Origin: CAZRKC01 sp964600665
GTDB lineage: Bacteria; Bacillota; SLNR01
Length of the DNA: 64,000 nt
NCBI GenBank assembly: GCA_964600665.1
Contig: CAZRKC010000002.1
Span: 1 to 64,000, forward strand
Reading direction: 5' to 3'
Under the pieces are notes generated by a model, which ran no database searches, was not told the origin of the DNA, and saw only the letters and a list, made by a program, of their open reading frames with translations. This document shows positions 53,653 to 61,819 of this stretch, one piece after another. Both the position numbers and the translations under genes were made by a program. Each line of letters opens with the position of its first letter. The stretch's first letter is position 1.

Positions 53653-54190
53653 ATACGGCAGATAACTGATTATGTCAAGGGGTGATAAATATATTTTCAC
53701 GGTATTGTGCCTTTATCACTTTCGCGAAGGGCATAGAGCACAGTCGTTTGCATAGGAAGGACACTGGAGGATGTCTGAAGTGAACGGAAATAGAAGATGA
53801 ACGTCATTGGATCGGCATTTTAGTCGTACAGAGCATCCTTATACCATTTGCGTTGCCAGTGCTTCTTTGGCAATCATCAAGATAGGATGGATATATTTCC
53901 TAAGATATGCTAACCTAAAAAGTGTTGAAGCCAGTATATTTGAATGCAAAGTTTATTTATCTCAATCGAAGGTGTATGAAAGCTTCGCTGGGATTTCAAA
54001 GGGAACTCGCAAAACGATTGGACAGTGAAAGCTGCTTGATCGTGATTGAATGATCCGTGCGTTGATTGATTACCAAGCCTGATCAAAGTGCTGGGGTTTA
54101 TGGTCGAGGTATCCCCCTGAATATACCAAGCGAAAAACATATCTTAGATCAATCTGATGAAATCGCTCCATGTTGAGAGGATGGTGCTGG
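53653..54190. other. Intergenic region, no gene seen
   Basis: About 540 bases between tetR and the B3/B4 gene. A 73-codon open frame at 53807-54028 has no ribosome-binding site or family. No clear structure beyond a possible promoter for tetR. Confidence 0.4.
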
Positions 54191-54910
54191 ATGGAATTGA
54201 ACATACACCCCGAGGTGTTTGATTTGGATCCAAGTTTGATGATTGCTGCCATTGTTTGTCAAGGCATGACCGTTGGGTCGCGCCATGCGACCCTTGATCA
54301 GATATGGGCAGAGAGGATTCCCGGCATACCCAGATCACTGGGAGCTGAGAGCCTTGGTCAGCATCCTGCTGTTGCCCCCTGGCGGCGCGTTTACAGCCTT
54401 TTCGGAGCGAAGCCCAGTAAATACCCATCTAGTTTGGAGGCTTTGCTTAAACGGCTGGTTAAGGACGGCACCTTGCCGCGGATCAATGATCTGGTGGACA
54501 TTTATAACTGGATATCCGTGTCCCATCTGATCCCGGCAGGGGGGGAAGATCTGGGCCGTATCATCGGTAATATCCGGTTAGTTCGGGCCCAGGGTGGAGA
54601 AACATTTCACCCGCTGCATGGTGAGACCCTTGAGTTGATTCCGGCAGGAGAAGTGATTTACGCAGATGATCTGGATGTGATTTGTCGGCGCTGGAACTGG
54701 CGGGAGTCGGATCGCACCAAGCTGACAGAAGCGACCCATGATGCAGTCATCATTCTGGAAGGCTTGTCACCTCTGGACCGCGGGAAAGTGGATGCCGCCG
54801 CACAAGACCTGGCGCATTTGGTGAGAACGATCTGCGGTGGGGTGTGTAGAGTTCAACTTCTCGATGCGCAGCATCCGACCATGATTTTTAATAATTCTGC
54901 AAAAAAATGA
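54191..54910 (+). CDS. B3/B4 domain protein (PheRS beta B3/B4-like)
   Basis: 239 residues. The B3/B4 domain, known from phenylalanyl-tRNA synthetase beta chains where it binds or edits tRNA, fills most of the protein; marks are SLEALLKRLVKDGTLPRIND, LVDIYNWISVSHLIPAGGED and the EVIYADDLDVICRRWNWRES segment. Free-standing members are widespread and of uncertain role, maybe mischarged tRNA hydrolysis. ATG 54191 is preferred to a TTG at 54170, although neither ribosome-binding site is strong. Higher GC than the island before it. A terminator follows. Confidence 0.78.
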   Translation: MELNIHPEVFDLDPSLMIAAIVCQGMTVGSRHATLDQIWAERIPGIPRSLGAESLGQHPAVAPWRRVYSLFGAKPSKYPSSLEALLKRLVKDGTLPRINDLVDIYNWISVSHLIPAGGEDLGRIIGNIRLVRAQGGETFHPLHGETLELIPAGEVIYADDLDVICRRWNWRESDRTKLTEATHDAVIILEGLSPLDRGKVDAAAQDLAHLVRTICGGVCRVQLLDAQHPTMIFNNSAKK

Positions 54911-54923
54911 CAGCCAGATATGA

Positions 54924-54949
54924 GCCGAGTCACCATAGGTGGACTCGGC
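54924..54949 (+). terminator. Terminator after the B3/B4 gene
   Basis: GCCGAGTC-ACC, loop ATA, GGT-GGACTCGGC (54924-54949) with one bulge, followed by AATTTATTT. Confidence 0.65.
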
Positions 54950-55074
54950 AATTTATTTAAGAGTTATGGCTGGGTTGCTGTAATTCAATGCTATAACTGA
55001 TTACTTCTAAATAACGAATAATTACACGCGCATATTACAGCAGGAATTGATCAACTTTTGGGGGTCAGGTCATT

Positions 55075-55104
55075 CTTTACCTTAGCTTTTCGTGGGAGGT
55101 AAAG
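55075..55104. repeat. Inverted repeat in the leader of the lipoprotein gene
   Basis: CTTTACCT (55075-55082) and AGGTAAAG (55097-55104) with a 14-base centre, inside the 358-base gap at 54911-55268. Just before it stands GGGGGTCAGGTC, a word reminiscent of the ends of REP-associated IS200-like elements. Nothing else is visible in the gap. Confidence 0.4.
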
Positions 55105-55268
55105 AGTTCGTTTTATCGATCAGTAAGTCAATACAACAGAGTATATGAGGGAAGTAGCTGAGGAGGAACTTTTCATCCGGCAGGAACACCCGGGGAAATC
55201 ACGAAATACACCCAATATTGGTCCATCAATCCATTTTGAATCCAGTCTCACTGGAGGAGGTGGTTCCC

Positions 55269-56264
55269 GTGAATATTCGATCCCGGAAACTTAAACCATG
55301 GTTGTTCTCGGTGGTGTTAGTCTTATTGTTTCTCTTGCTGCTCGCAGGTTGTGAAGGAGAGCCGGTCCCAGAACCTGATCCTAATGATGATGATAATGGG
55401 GAAGTGCCTGAATCACCCCCTGCCGGCCGCGGCAATCTGCCAGGCCATTATGATGCCATTGCCCTGGAAGTGGACGGCTGGATCTATTACACCCATTTCC
55501 CTTATTCTGATGTCCGTCGGGTTCAATCCGACGGTTCCAACGCTGGCATTTTATCAGAGGATACCGGAGCGGCATCTTTGAATCAAGTGGGAAACTGGAT
55601 TTACTATCTTTGTGATGCGGGTATGGTGCGCATCCATCCGGACGGCAGTGCAAGGGAATTAATATATGCCCAGCCAGCTCCCTACAGGCTCCGCTATTTA
55701 AGTTATGTGGACGGGTTTTTCTACATGGCCAAGATGCAAGAGAATGATCCGGATGGAGGGATTATCCGCATTCCCTTCAATGATGGAGAACCCATGCAAA
55801 TTAGCCCCAATCAGCCAGCCGGTGGTATGTGTGTGATTGACGAAATCATTTATTACTCCACCGGAGTTGAAGGCACCATTTACAGGATGTCGATCGACGG
55901 CAGTAACCACGAAGTTCTGACTGAAGGATTCCACCCTTTGGTCGACAACGGTTATTTGTATTATGCCCGTGGGAACACCATCAAACGGCGCCATCTTGAG
56001 ACTGGAGATGAGATCGGTTTAACCCTGGATCTCTACGGAAATTCGTTCCAGGTCTCAGGGGATAACATCTATTATACCCATGCTGTCGATGGTTTGAAAC
56101 TTCACAGAGCAAACTGGGGTGGGGGGACGGAAGTGGTGGTATCGCAGCCGGTCTGGAAGGCATTTATTTATGAATCGGTCATTTTATTCCAACACCACGA
56201 CGATTGGAAAATCTATAGGGCAGCACCCGGTGACACTATTGGCACTCTGCTACCGCAGAACTAA
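55269..56264 (+). CDS. DUF5050-like beta-propeller lipoprotein
   Basis: 331 residues. The signal peptide ends in a lipobox, LLLLAGC (Cys at about residue 28), after a basic start and a hydrophobic helix, so it is anchored to the outer face of the membrane. After a linker rich in Pro, Asp and Asn come about six repeats of the WIYY/FYYM...DGS type (GWIYYTHFPY, NWIYYLCD, GYLYYARGN, DNIYYTHA), the pattern of DUF5050 propellers. GTG 55269 has GGAGGAGG upstream. Role unknown; such proteins may bind cell wall or peptides. Confidence 0.75.
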   Translation: MNIRSRKLKPWLFSVVLVLLFLLLLAGCEGEPVPEPDPNDDDNGEVPESPPAGRGNLPGHYDAIALEVDGWIYYTHFPYSDVRRVQSDGSNAGILSEDTGAASLNQVGNWIYYLCDAGMVRIHPDGSARELIYAQPAPYRLRYLSYVDGFFYMAKMQENDPDGGIIRIPFNDGEPMQISPNQPAGGMCVIDEIIYYSTGVEGTIYRMSIDGSNHEVLTEGFHPLVDNGYLYYARGNTIKRRHLETGDEIGLTLDLYGNSFQVSGDNIYYTHAVDGLKLHRANWGGGTEVVVSQPVWKAFIYESVILFQHHDDWKIYRAAPGDTIGTLLPQN

Positions 56265-56697
56265 TTCGCAACAATGTTTTGTTTGTGGAACCTTGCACTT
56301 TTTCGCAGTCAGGGGAGAGGGCGCGTATGTATGCTACATCGGGGTATCTGAGCCCTAAGCAATTTCTCGAACGCTGTTTGCGGGCGATGGCTGCATAATG
56401 AGAGGTCGGGTACTCAAAGCCCGACAATTTGCGATTCCAAACGATTGTCTCTAAAAGCCTTTTCCTATTGTTATTCATATGTCCGCCATTGCTTTTACAT
56501 CGATAAGTAAATTCCGGGCAATTAGCTAAACCATGCATCCTTTGATCATGTTCCAGCAAGCGGCGGACTGTTCGTTATTCCTGGATGGGAATCTGGATTT
56601 TCAATTTATAAAAAAACCTCCCAAAGTTGATCATCCATTCGATGGTCAACTTTGGGAGGGTCAGTTCAAGACTGGCTGTCATTATTTATAACTGATT
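56265..56697. other. Intergenic region
   Basis: About 430 bases. A short GTCGGG/CCCGAC hairpin at 56405-56425 and a strong terminator at 56610-56659 are the only structures seen. No gene. Confidence 0.45.
56610..56659 (-). terminator. Strong terminator for the leftward small gene
   Basis: CCTCCCAAAGTTGATCATC at 56617-56635 pairs with GATGGTCAACTTTGGGAGG at 56641-56659, 19 pairs with one G-T wobble. The leftward strand then reads a run of seven T (56610-56616 as A on this strand). Confidence 0.88.
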
Positions 56698-57000
56698 TTA
56701 GAGGATGCCGCCTTTTTTCACATACTCGATGCCGCCTTCGCCGACCATGCTTTCGGATTCTCGGATCAGTTGGGTGAGATTCAAATCTGCAGCTTCAGCA
56801 TGCTGGCTGCAAAGGGCTTCCATTTCATCGAGGATGCTGTTTTCTGCAGTGGCGTCGACCCGCATGCAATATTTGCCGATTCGTCGGTAGAGGCCGACAT
56901 CATTGATATACTTTCCGTATGTTTCGTCCAGTTTGAGGACCAGGTCTTTGATTTCACCGTAAGTTCCAGCTTTATAGACCATGATACGCTGTTTTTCCAT
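56698..57000 (-). CDS. Small protein of unknown function
   Basis: 100 residues, soluble and mostly helical (EIKDLVLKLDETYGKYINDV; ENSILDEMEALCSQHAEAAD). ATG 57000 has AGGAGG 7 bases upstream; an ATG at 57006 is too close to it. It is a single leftward unit with a very strong terminator. No family recognised. Confidence 0.62.
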   Translation of the reverse strand: MEKQRIMVYKAGTYGEIKDLVLKLDETYGKYINDVGLYRRIGKYCMRVDATAENSILDEMEALCSQHAEAADLNLTQLIRESESMVGEGGIEYVKKGGIL

Positions 57001-57085
57001 TCTCATTCCTCCTGTCGAAGTTTTCTAGGGCTATTATACCATAAGCCTTTTAAGCGTGGCAATGAGAAGGGTCGGTTCTCAGCTC

Positions 57086-57114
57086 TTGTTTTCAGGCGTT
57101 TGTTCATGTATAAT
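57086..57114 (+). promoter_or_regulatory. Promoter of the PH-like protein gene
   Basis: TTGTTT at 57086-57091, a 17-base spacer and TATAAT at 57109-57114, with TG one base before the -10. Confidence 0.7.
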
Positions 57115-57154
57115 GTAAAAGTAAAATTGGATTTCAGTCAGAGGAGGTAGTGCA

Positions 57155-57631
57155 GTGAGACCAAGTTTTCTAACGGATCGACTGCAAGCTAAACCAGGAC
57201 CGCCCCCCAAAGAAGAGTTAAAAGGCGGTTTGAAGGAACTCATGGAAAAGAGTTTGGAGCCGGACGAAAAGGTTCATGCGATTGTGGAAGGCGGGATGGG
57301 AGAAGCCATCGTCGCGACCAACCGTCGTGTGCTGGCATTGAAGTGTGGTTTCATGGCCGGTGCATACAAAGAACCCATTTGTTTCTCCTTTGATTACGAA
57401 GAGATATATGTATTTGAGTGGGGCAAGCGACGCCGGCTCATTGAAATCATTCCGTATGATGATCTCAAGAAACGCAAAGTGGTGGTGACATTCTTACCTT
57501 TCCAGGATCGTGCTTTCACCAATACCGTCAGTTTTATGGCGCAAAAAGTAGTGGAAACACGAAAGAAGAATCCTGAAATTGACAAAAAGGCAAAAAAACA
57601 AGCAATGGAAGAAGCCCTTCGCAATCGATAA
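57155..57631 (+). CDS. PH-like small protein of unknown function
   Basis: 158 residues. The middle (VHAIVEGGMGEAIVATNRRV, then LALKCGFM and FDYEEIYVFEWGKRRRLIEI) has the beta pattern of bacterial PH-like (bPH) domains, and the last 30 residues are a Lys-rich helix. No membrane segment or signal. GTG start after AGAGGAGG. It has its own promoter and terminator. Function unknown. Confidence 0.62.
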   Translation: MRPSFLTDRLQAKPGPPPKEELKGGLKELMEKSLEPDEKVHAIVEGGMGEAIVATNRRVLALKCGFMAGAYKEPICFSFDYEEIYVFEWGKRRRLIEIIPYDDLKKRKVVVTFLPFQDRAFTNTVSFMAQKVVETRKKNPEIDKKAKKQAMEEALRNR

Positions 57632-57643
57632 ATATGGCTGCGG

Positions 57644-57666
57644 GCCCAACTGAGGTTGGGCTTTTT
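57644..57666 (+). terminator. Intrinsic terminator
   Basis: GCCCAAC, loop TGAG, GTTGGGC (57644-57661) followed by TTTTT. Confidence 0.88.
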
Positions 57667-57779
57667 CTTGATGTGCTGAAACAAAGGATGTGCAGGAATG
57701 CCGGTTTAGAAAGCGAATATTTGAAAGTGGAACTTATGCTATTCAAGATAAAAACAGCAAATAAAAGGAGTGAATTTGA

Positions 57780-58535
57780 ATGAAACCTTTAATTGGTATC
57801 AGCGGTAGTATCATGAAGACCGCAGATTTAGGGATGGACCCCCGTTTTGCAGCGGTGCTGCCGGAAATCGTGACGGCTCCCCGTGATTATGTGACTGCAG
57901 TGGAAAAAGCCGGTGGGATTCCCGTCGTGATCCCGGTGAATACATGCCCCGAAGCAGCCGATGCGATTCTCGATCGTCTCGATGGCCTCCTCCTGACCGG
58001 CGGCGATGATGTCGACCCGAAGCACTATGGTGAAGATTATGAACTGTTCCTGCAACAGACCAATCCGATCCGGGATATTTTTGATTTGAATCTGGCAACG
58101 AAAGCCATGGAAAAAGATATGCCGATTTTAGGTATCTGCCGGGGCTGCCAGATTCTCAACGTAGCCAAGGGTGGGTCTCTCTACCAAGATATCAGCTCTC
58201 AGGTCAAAGGATCTCTTTTCCATCCCTTGCTCGGCATCAGTCCTAAATGGCATAAAACCCATGAAGTGGTATTCAGTCCCGATTCAAAACTTGCGGCAAT
58301 TTATGGGACAGAGCGTCTTTGGACCAACGGCTTCCATCATCAGGCGGTGAAGAAAGCAGCGGACACATTTGCTGAAACCGGGAAGACCAAAGATGGTGTT
58401 ACAGAAGCTATTGAAAGCAAAACGCATACATTTGTCGTGGGTGTGCAATGGCATCCGGAAATGATGTTGGAAAAATATGAGGAAGTTTTGCCTTTATTTG
58501 AGGCTTTTGTGGAAGCGGCAAAAACAAAAAAGTAA
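57780..58535 (+). CDS. Gamma-glutamyl-gamma-aminobutyrate hydrolase family protein (PuuD-like)
   Basis: 251 residues of the class I glutamine amidotransferase-like fold. The nucleophile is Cys120 in LGICRGCQILN and the catalytic His/Glu are in GVQWHPEMM near the end. PuuD-type enzymes release GABA (or related amine) from gamma-glutamyl conjugates made from putrescine; others in the family hydrolyse other gamma-glutamyl compounds. ATG with AAAGGAGTG upstream. It is the first of five genes in the same direction with short spacers; next is a class III aminotransferase whose likely substrate is GABA or another omega-amino acid. Confidence 0.85.
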   Translation: MKPLIGISGSIMKTADLGMDPRFAAVLPEIVTAPRDYVTAVEKAGGIPVVIPVNTCPEAADAILDRLDGLLLTGGDDVDPKHYGEDYELFLQQTNPIRDIFDLNLATKAMEKDMPILGICRGCQILNVAKGGSLYQDISSQVKGSLFHPLLGISPKWHKTHEVVFSPDSKLAAIYGTERLWTNGFHHQAVKKAADTFAETGKTKDGVTEAIESKTHTFVVGVQWHPEMMLEKYEEVLPLFEAFVEAAKTKK

Positions 58536-58552
58536 ATTCTGGAGGTGTTTGA

Positions 58553-59890
58553 ATGAGTAAAGGTGGAATCGATTTAAAGACCAGTGTGCCTGGACCTAAG
58601 TCAAAAGCATGGTTGGAAAGACGGGTTAAAGCAGTGCCCCGGGGAGCTGCCAGCGCGACACCGATTTTTGCAGAAAAAGGGATGGGTGCCATTCTTGAAG
58701 ATGTGGATGGGAACCGGTTCCTGGATTTTGCCGGTGGCATTGGCGTCTTAGCCGTGGGTTACAGCCACCCGAAAATTGTCGAAGCTGTCAAAGAACAGGC
58801 AGAAAAGATGCTCCATACTTGTTTTGCTGTCAATATGTATGCGTCATACATTGAACTTGCGGAAAAGCTTTGTGGGATGTTGCCTGGTGATTTTGAGAAG
58901 AAGACTGTCTTTTTGAATAGTGGGGCTGAAGCGGTGGAGAACGCGGTCAAAATCGCGCGGAGTTACAGTCGGCGCCCGTCCATCGTGGTTTTCGAAAATG
59001 CATTTCATGGCCGTACGCTGCTGACAATGTCCATGACGGCTAAGATCAATCCGTATAAATCCAACTTTGGGCCTTTTGCACCGGAAGTGTATCGACTTCC
59101 GTATCCGTATTGCTATCGCTGCCCCTTTGGTCTGAGTTATGGCAGTTGCGGTATGCGATGCCTGGAATATATCGAAGAGAGCTTTGAAACCCATGTTGCC
59201 CCTGAAGATGTGGCTGCTTTGGTGATCGAGACAGTGGTGGGTGAAGGTGGATTCATCGTTCCGCCAAAAGAGTTTATTCCGGGTCTGAAAAAGATCTGCG
59301 AAAAATACGGGATCATTTATGTTGCCGATGAGATTCAATGCGGCTACGGGCGAACCGGCCGGATGTTTGCGTTCGAGCATTACGGGATCGAGCCGGATAT
59401 GGTCACCAGTGCCAAATCCCTGGCTGCCGGATTGCCTTTATCGGCTGTGATCGGTCGCGCGGACATGATGGATACCACGGTCATCGGAGGCTTGGGCGGA
59501 ACCTATAGCGGAAATCCTGTTGCCCTGGCTGCTGGTCTGGCAGTACTGGATGTTTTTGAAGAAGAACATCTCCTGGATAAATCCACCACCATGGGCGAAT
59601 ACATGATGAAACGGTTTAAAGCCATGCAGGAGAAGTATGCATTAATCGGCGATGTTCGCGGTCTGGGAGCGATGGTTGCCATTGAACTGGTCAAAGACCG
59701 GGGAACGAAAGAGCCGGCTGCAGATGAGACCAAAAAAATCATGAAGTACTGCTATGAGCGGGGTTTGATTCTCGTCAAGGCGGGTATGTACGATAACATT
59801 GTCCGGTTGCTGCCACCACTGATGACGACCATGGAGCAACTGGAAGTGGGTATGGATTTGATCGAGGAAGCGATTGCGCATCTATCTTGA
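58553..59890 (+). CDS. Class III aminotransferase (4-aminobutyrate aminotransferase-like)
   Basis: 445 residues. PLP enzyme of the omega-aminotransferase group; PLP lysine at about residue 288 in SAKSLAAGLPLSAVIGR, with the Asp of VADEIQCGYGRTG upstream. The N-terminal part has FLDFAGGIGVLAVGYSHPKI and NSGAEAVENAVKIAR. It fits GabT-like enzymes that convert GABA to succinate semialdehyde; other omega-amines are possible. GGAGG lies 7 bases upstream and the spacing to the previous gene is 17 bases, so they are co-transcribed. Confidence 0.88.
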   Translation: MSKGGIDLKTSVPGPKSKAWLERRVKAVPRGAASATPIFAEKGMGAILEDVDGNRFLDFAGGIGVLAVGYSHPKIVEAVKEQAEKMLHTCFAVNMYASYIELAEKLCGMLPGDFEKKTVFLNSGAEAVENAVKIARSYSRRPSIVVFENAFHGRTLLTMSMTAKINPYKSNFGPFAPEVYRLPYPYCYRCPFGLSYGSCGMRCLEYIEESFETHVAPEDVAALVIETVVGEGGFIVPPKEFIPGLKKICEKYGIIYVADEIQCGYGRTGRMFAFEHYGIEPDMVTSAKSLAAGLPLSAVIGRADMMDTTVIGGLGGTYSGNPVALAAGLAVLDVFEEEHLLDKSTTMGEYMMKRFKAMQEKYALIGDVRGLGAMVAIELVKDRGTKEPAADETKKIMKYCYERGLILVKAGMYDNIVRLLPPLMTTMEQLEVGMDLIEEAIAHLS

Positions 59891-59905
59891 GGATCAACAA
59901 AAATT

Positions 59906-59946
59906 GCACAGCAGATAGGGGCGGTTATGTCCCTATCTGTTTGTGC
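59906..59946 (+). other. Hairpin between aminotransferase and AOR genes
   Basis: CAGATAGGG (59912-59920) pairs with CCCTATCTG (59931-59939), extended by GCACA/TGTGC on the outside. Only TTT follows, so partial termination or RNA processing is more likely than full termination. Confidence 0.55.
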
Positions 59947-59963
59947 CTGAACGGGGTGAGTCA

Positions 59964-61814
59964 ATGACAATGCCAGGTGGTTATATGGGGAAAATCCTCC
60001 ATGTCGATCTGACAAACGGATCATTTGCAACCGGGATCGTAGAAGAGAACATGCTGCGGCAATATATCGGCGGCAGTGGTTTGGGCGCCCGAATTCTGTA
60101 TGACGAAACGGATGAGCATACGGATCCCTTAGGGCCGGAGAATGTATTGATTTTTATGACCGGTCCACTGACAGGTACGCGGATCCCTATGACGGGTCGC
60201 CATGCAGTGGTGGCCAAGTCACCCCTGACCGGAATCTGGGGTGAAGCAGATTCGGGTGGTTACTGGGGTTATCGCTTAAAACAGGCCGGTTACGATGGCA
60301 TCGTTTTCAGAGGGAAAGCGCAGAGCCCAGTCTATCTGTGGGTCAGTGATGACACGGTTGAGATCCGCCCTGCAGATCATATCTGGGGGAAGGACACCTT
60401 TGAGACGGATGATCTGGTGCGTGGGGAAACCCATCCGAAAGCAGTTGTCGCTTCCATCGGCCAGGCAGGTGAGAACCTGGTTAAAATGGCTGCGATTATG
60501 AACGATGGTCCAGATGCCCGGGCAGCCGGGAGATGCGGTCTGGGAGCGGTTATGGGATCTAAAAATTTGAAAGCGGTGGCCGTATACGGTACGCAAATCG
60601 CAAAGCCGGCTCATCCTGAGAAACTTGCGGAGATGGCAAAACAAGCTGCGCGACAAACCGTAGAGAAAACCCGTGCATTCTCCCAGTTTGGCACTTCAGG
60701 CGGCCTGCAGACTGCGGAGAAAGTCGGCGATTTACCAGTGCAAAATTGGCGGACAGGGTCTTTTGAAGCGGGAGCAGCCAAGATTTCCGGGCAAGCCATA
60801 GCAGCATCGATCCTGACCGGCAATTATTACTGCCAGGGTTGTGTGATCGGATGTGGCCGGGTCGTAAAACAGTATTTTGCGCCCTTTGCGGGACAAAAAG
60901 GTGGCGGCCCTGAATATGAAACATTGGGTATGATCGGCTCCAACACCATGGTCGATGATCTGGAGATGATCGCCAAGGCCAACGAATGGTGCAATCGGTA
61001 CGGCATGGATACGATTTCTGTAGGATCAGCCATTGCTTTTGCCATGGAATGTTTTGAAAAAGGTATCATTACGGAAGCGGATACCCTGGGAAAACCACTT
61101 GTCTGGGGTGATGGCGAAGCAGTGATCCAGCTGGTGGAGCAAATTGCGCATCGGCAGGGTATTGGTGCACTGCTGGCAGAAGGCACCCGCCATGCAGCCG
61201 AGACCATCGGTGGTATGGCAAAAGAATATGCGATCCATGTTAAAGGCCTGGATTTCCCGGCACATGACCCGCGGGCATATAATAGCCTGGGTGTTGGCTA
61301 TGCCACATCCAATCGGGGAGCATGCCATCTTCAGGGATTCAGTTATGCCTTTGAACGTGGTCTGAAATCACCGGATATGGGATTCCCCGAAGTTTTAGAC
61401 CGGTTTGCGGTGGAACGTAAAGGGGAACTGGCCGCAAAAACCCAAAACCTGATGAGCATGTTCGATTCTTTGAAAGTATGCAAATTTATTCTCAACGGTG
61501 GCATCGATGTTCATGATTTGACGGATTGGCTGAATGCTGCAACCGGGTGGGATATGACAATGGACGAATTTATGCAGACCGGGGAGCGTTTATACAATCT
61601 GAAACGGATGTATAATGTCCGTTGCGGAATCAGCCGCAAAGATGATGTGTTACCCATGCGGATCCTTGCGCAGCCAAGACGAGACGGGGGAGCGGGTCAG
61701 AATCTACCACCTTTGGGACCGATGCTGGATGAATATTACCGGACACGGGGTTGGAGTGATGAAGGAATCCCCACACCAGAAAAATTGATGGAACTGGGTA
61801 TTCATGAGGAGTGA
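59964..61814 (+). CDS. Aldehyde ferredoxin oxidoreductase family protein
   Basis: 616 residues of the tungsten (or molybdenum) pyranopterin AOR family, which oxidises aldehydes to acids and reduces ferredoxin. Family marks are YMGKILHVDLTNGSFATGIV at the start, GSGLGARILYDE, the central CQGCVIGCGR with cluster cysteines, RCGLGAVMGSKNLKAVAVYG and AHDPRAYNSLGVGYATSNRG. Length is usual. ATG 59964 has GGGG seven bases upstream. The stop overlaps a possible GTG of the next gene. Between an omega-aminotransferase and a CoA transferase, the likely substrate is the semialdehyde made by the former. Confidence 0.92.
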   Translation: MTMPGGYMGKILHVDLTNGSFATGIVEENMLRQYIGGSGLGARILYDETDEHTDPLGPENVLIFMTGPLTGTRIPMTGRHAVVAKSPLTGIWGEADSGGYWGYRLKQAGYDGIVFRGKAQSPVYLWVSDDTVEIRPADHIWGKDTFETDDLVRGETHPKAVVASIGQAGENLVKMAAIMNDGPDARAAGRCGLGAVMGSKNLKAVAVYGTQIAKPAHPEKLAEMAKQAARQTVEKTRAFSQFGTSGGLQTAEKVGDLPVQNWRTGSFEAGAAKISGQAIAASILTGNYYCQGCVIGCGRVVKQYFAPFAGQKGGGPEYETLGMIGSNTMVDDLEMIAKANEWCNRYGMDTISVGSAIAFAMECFEKGIITEADTLGKPLVWGDGEAVIQLVEQIAHRQGIGALLAEGTRHAAETIGGMAKEYAIHVKGLDFPAHDPRAYNSLGVGYATSNRGACHLQGFSYAFERGLKSPDMGFPEVLDRFAVERKGELAAKTQNLMSMFDSLKVCKFILNGGIDVHDLTDWLNAATGWDMTMDEFMQTGERLYNLKRMYNVRCGISRKDDVLPMRILAQPRRDGGAGQNLPPLGPMLDEYYRTRGWSDEGIPTPEKLMELGIHEE

Positions 61815-61819
61815 AGATA

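Noticed and set aside
53807..54028. A 73-codon frame in the tetR-B3/B4 gap
   Set aside because: No ribosome-binding site and no recognisable domain.
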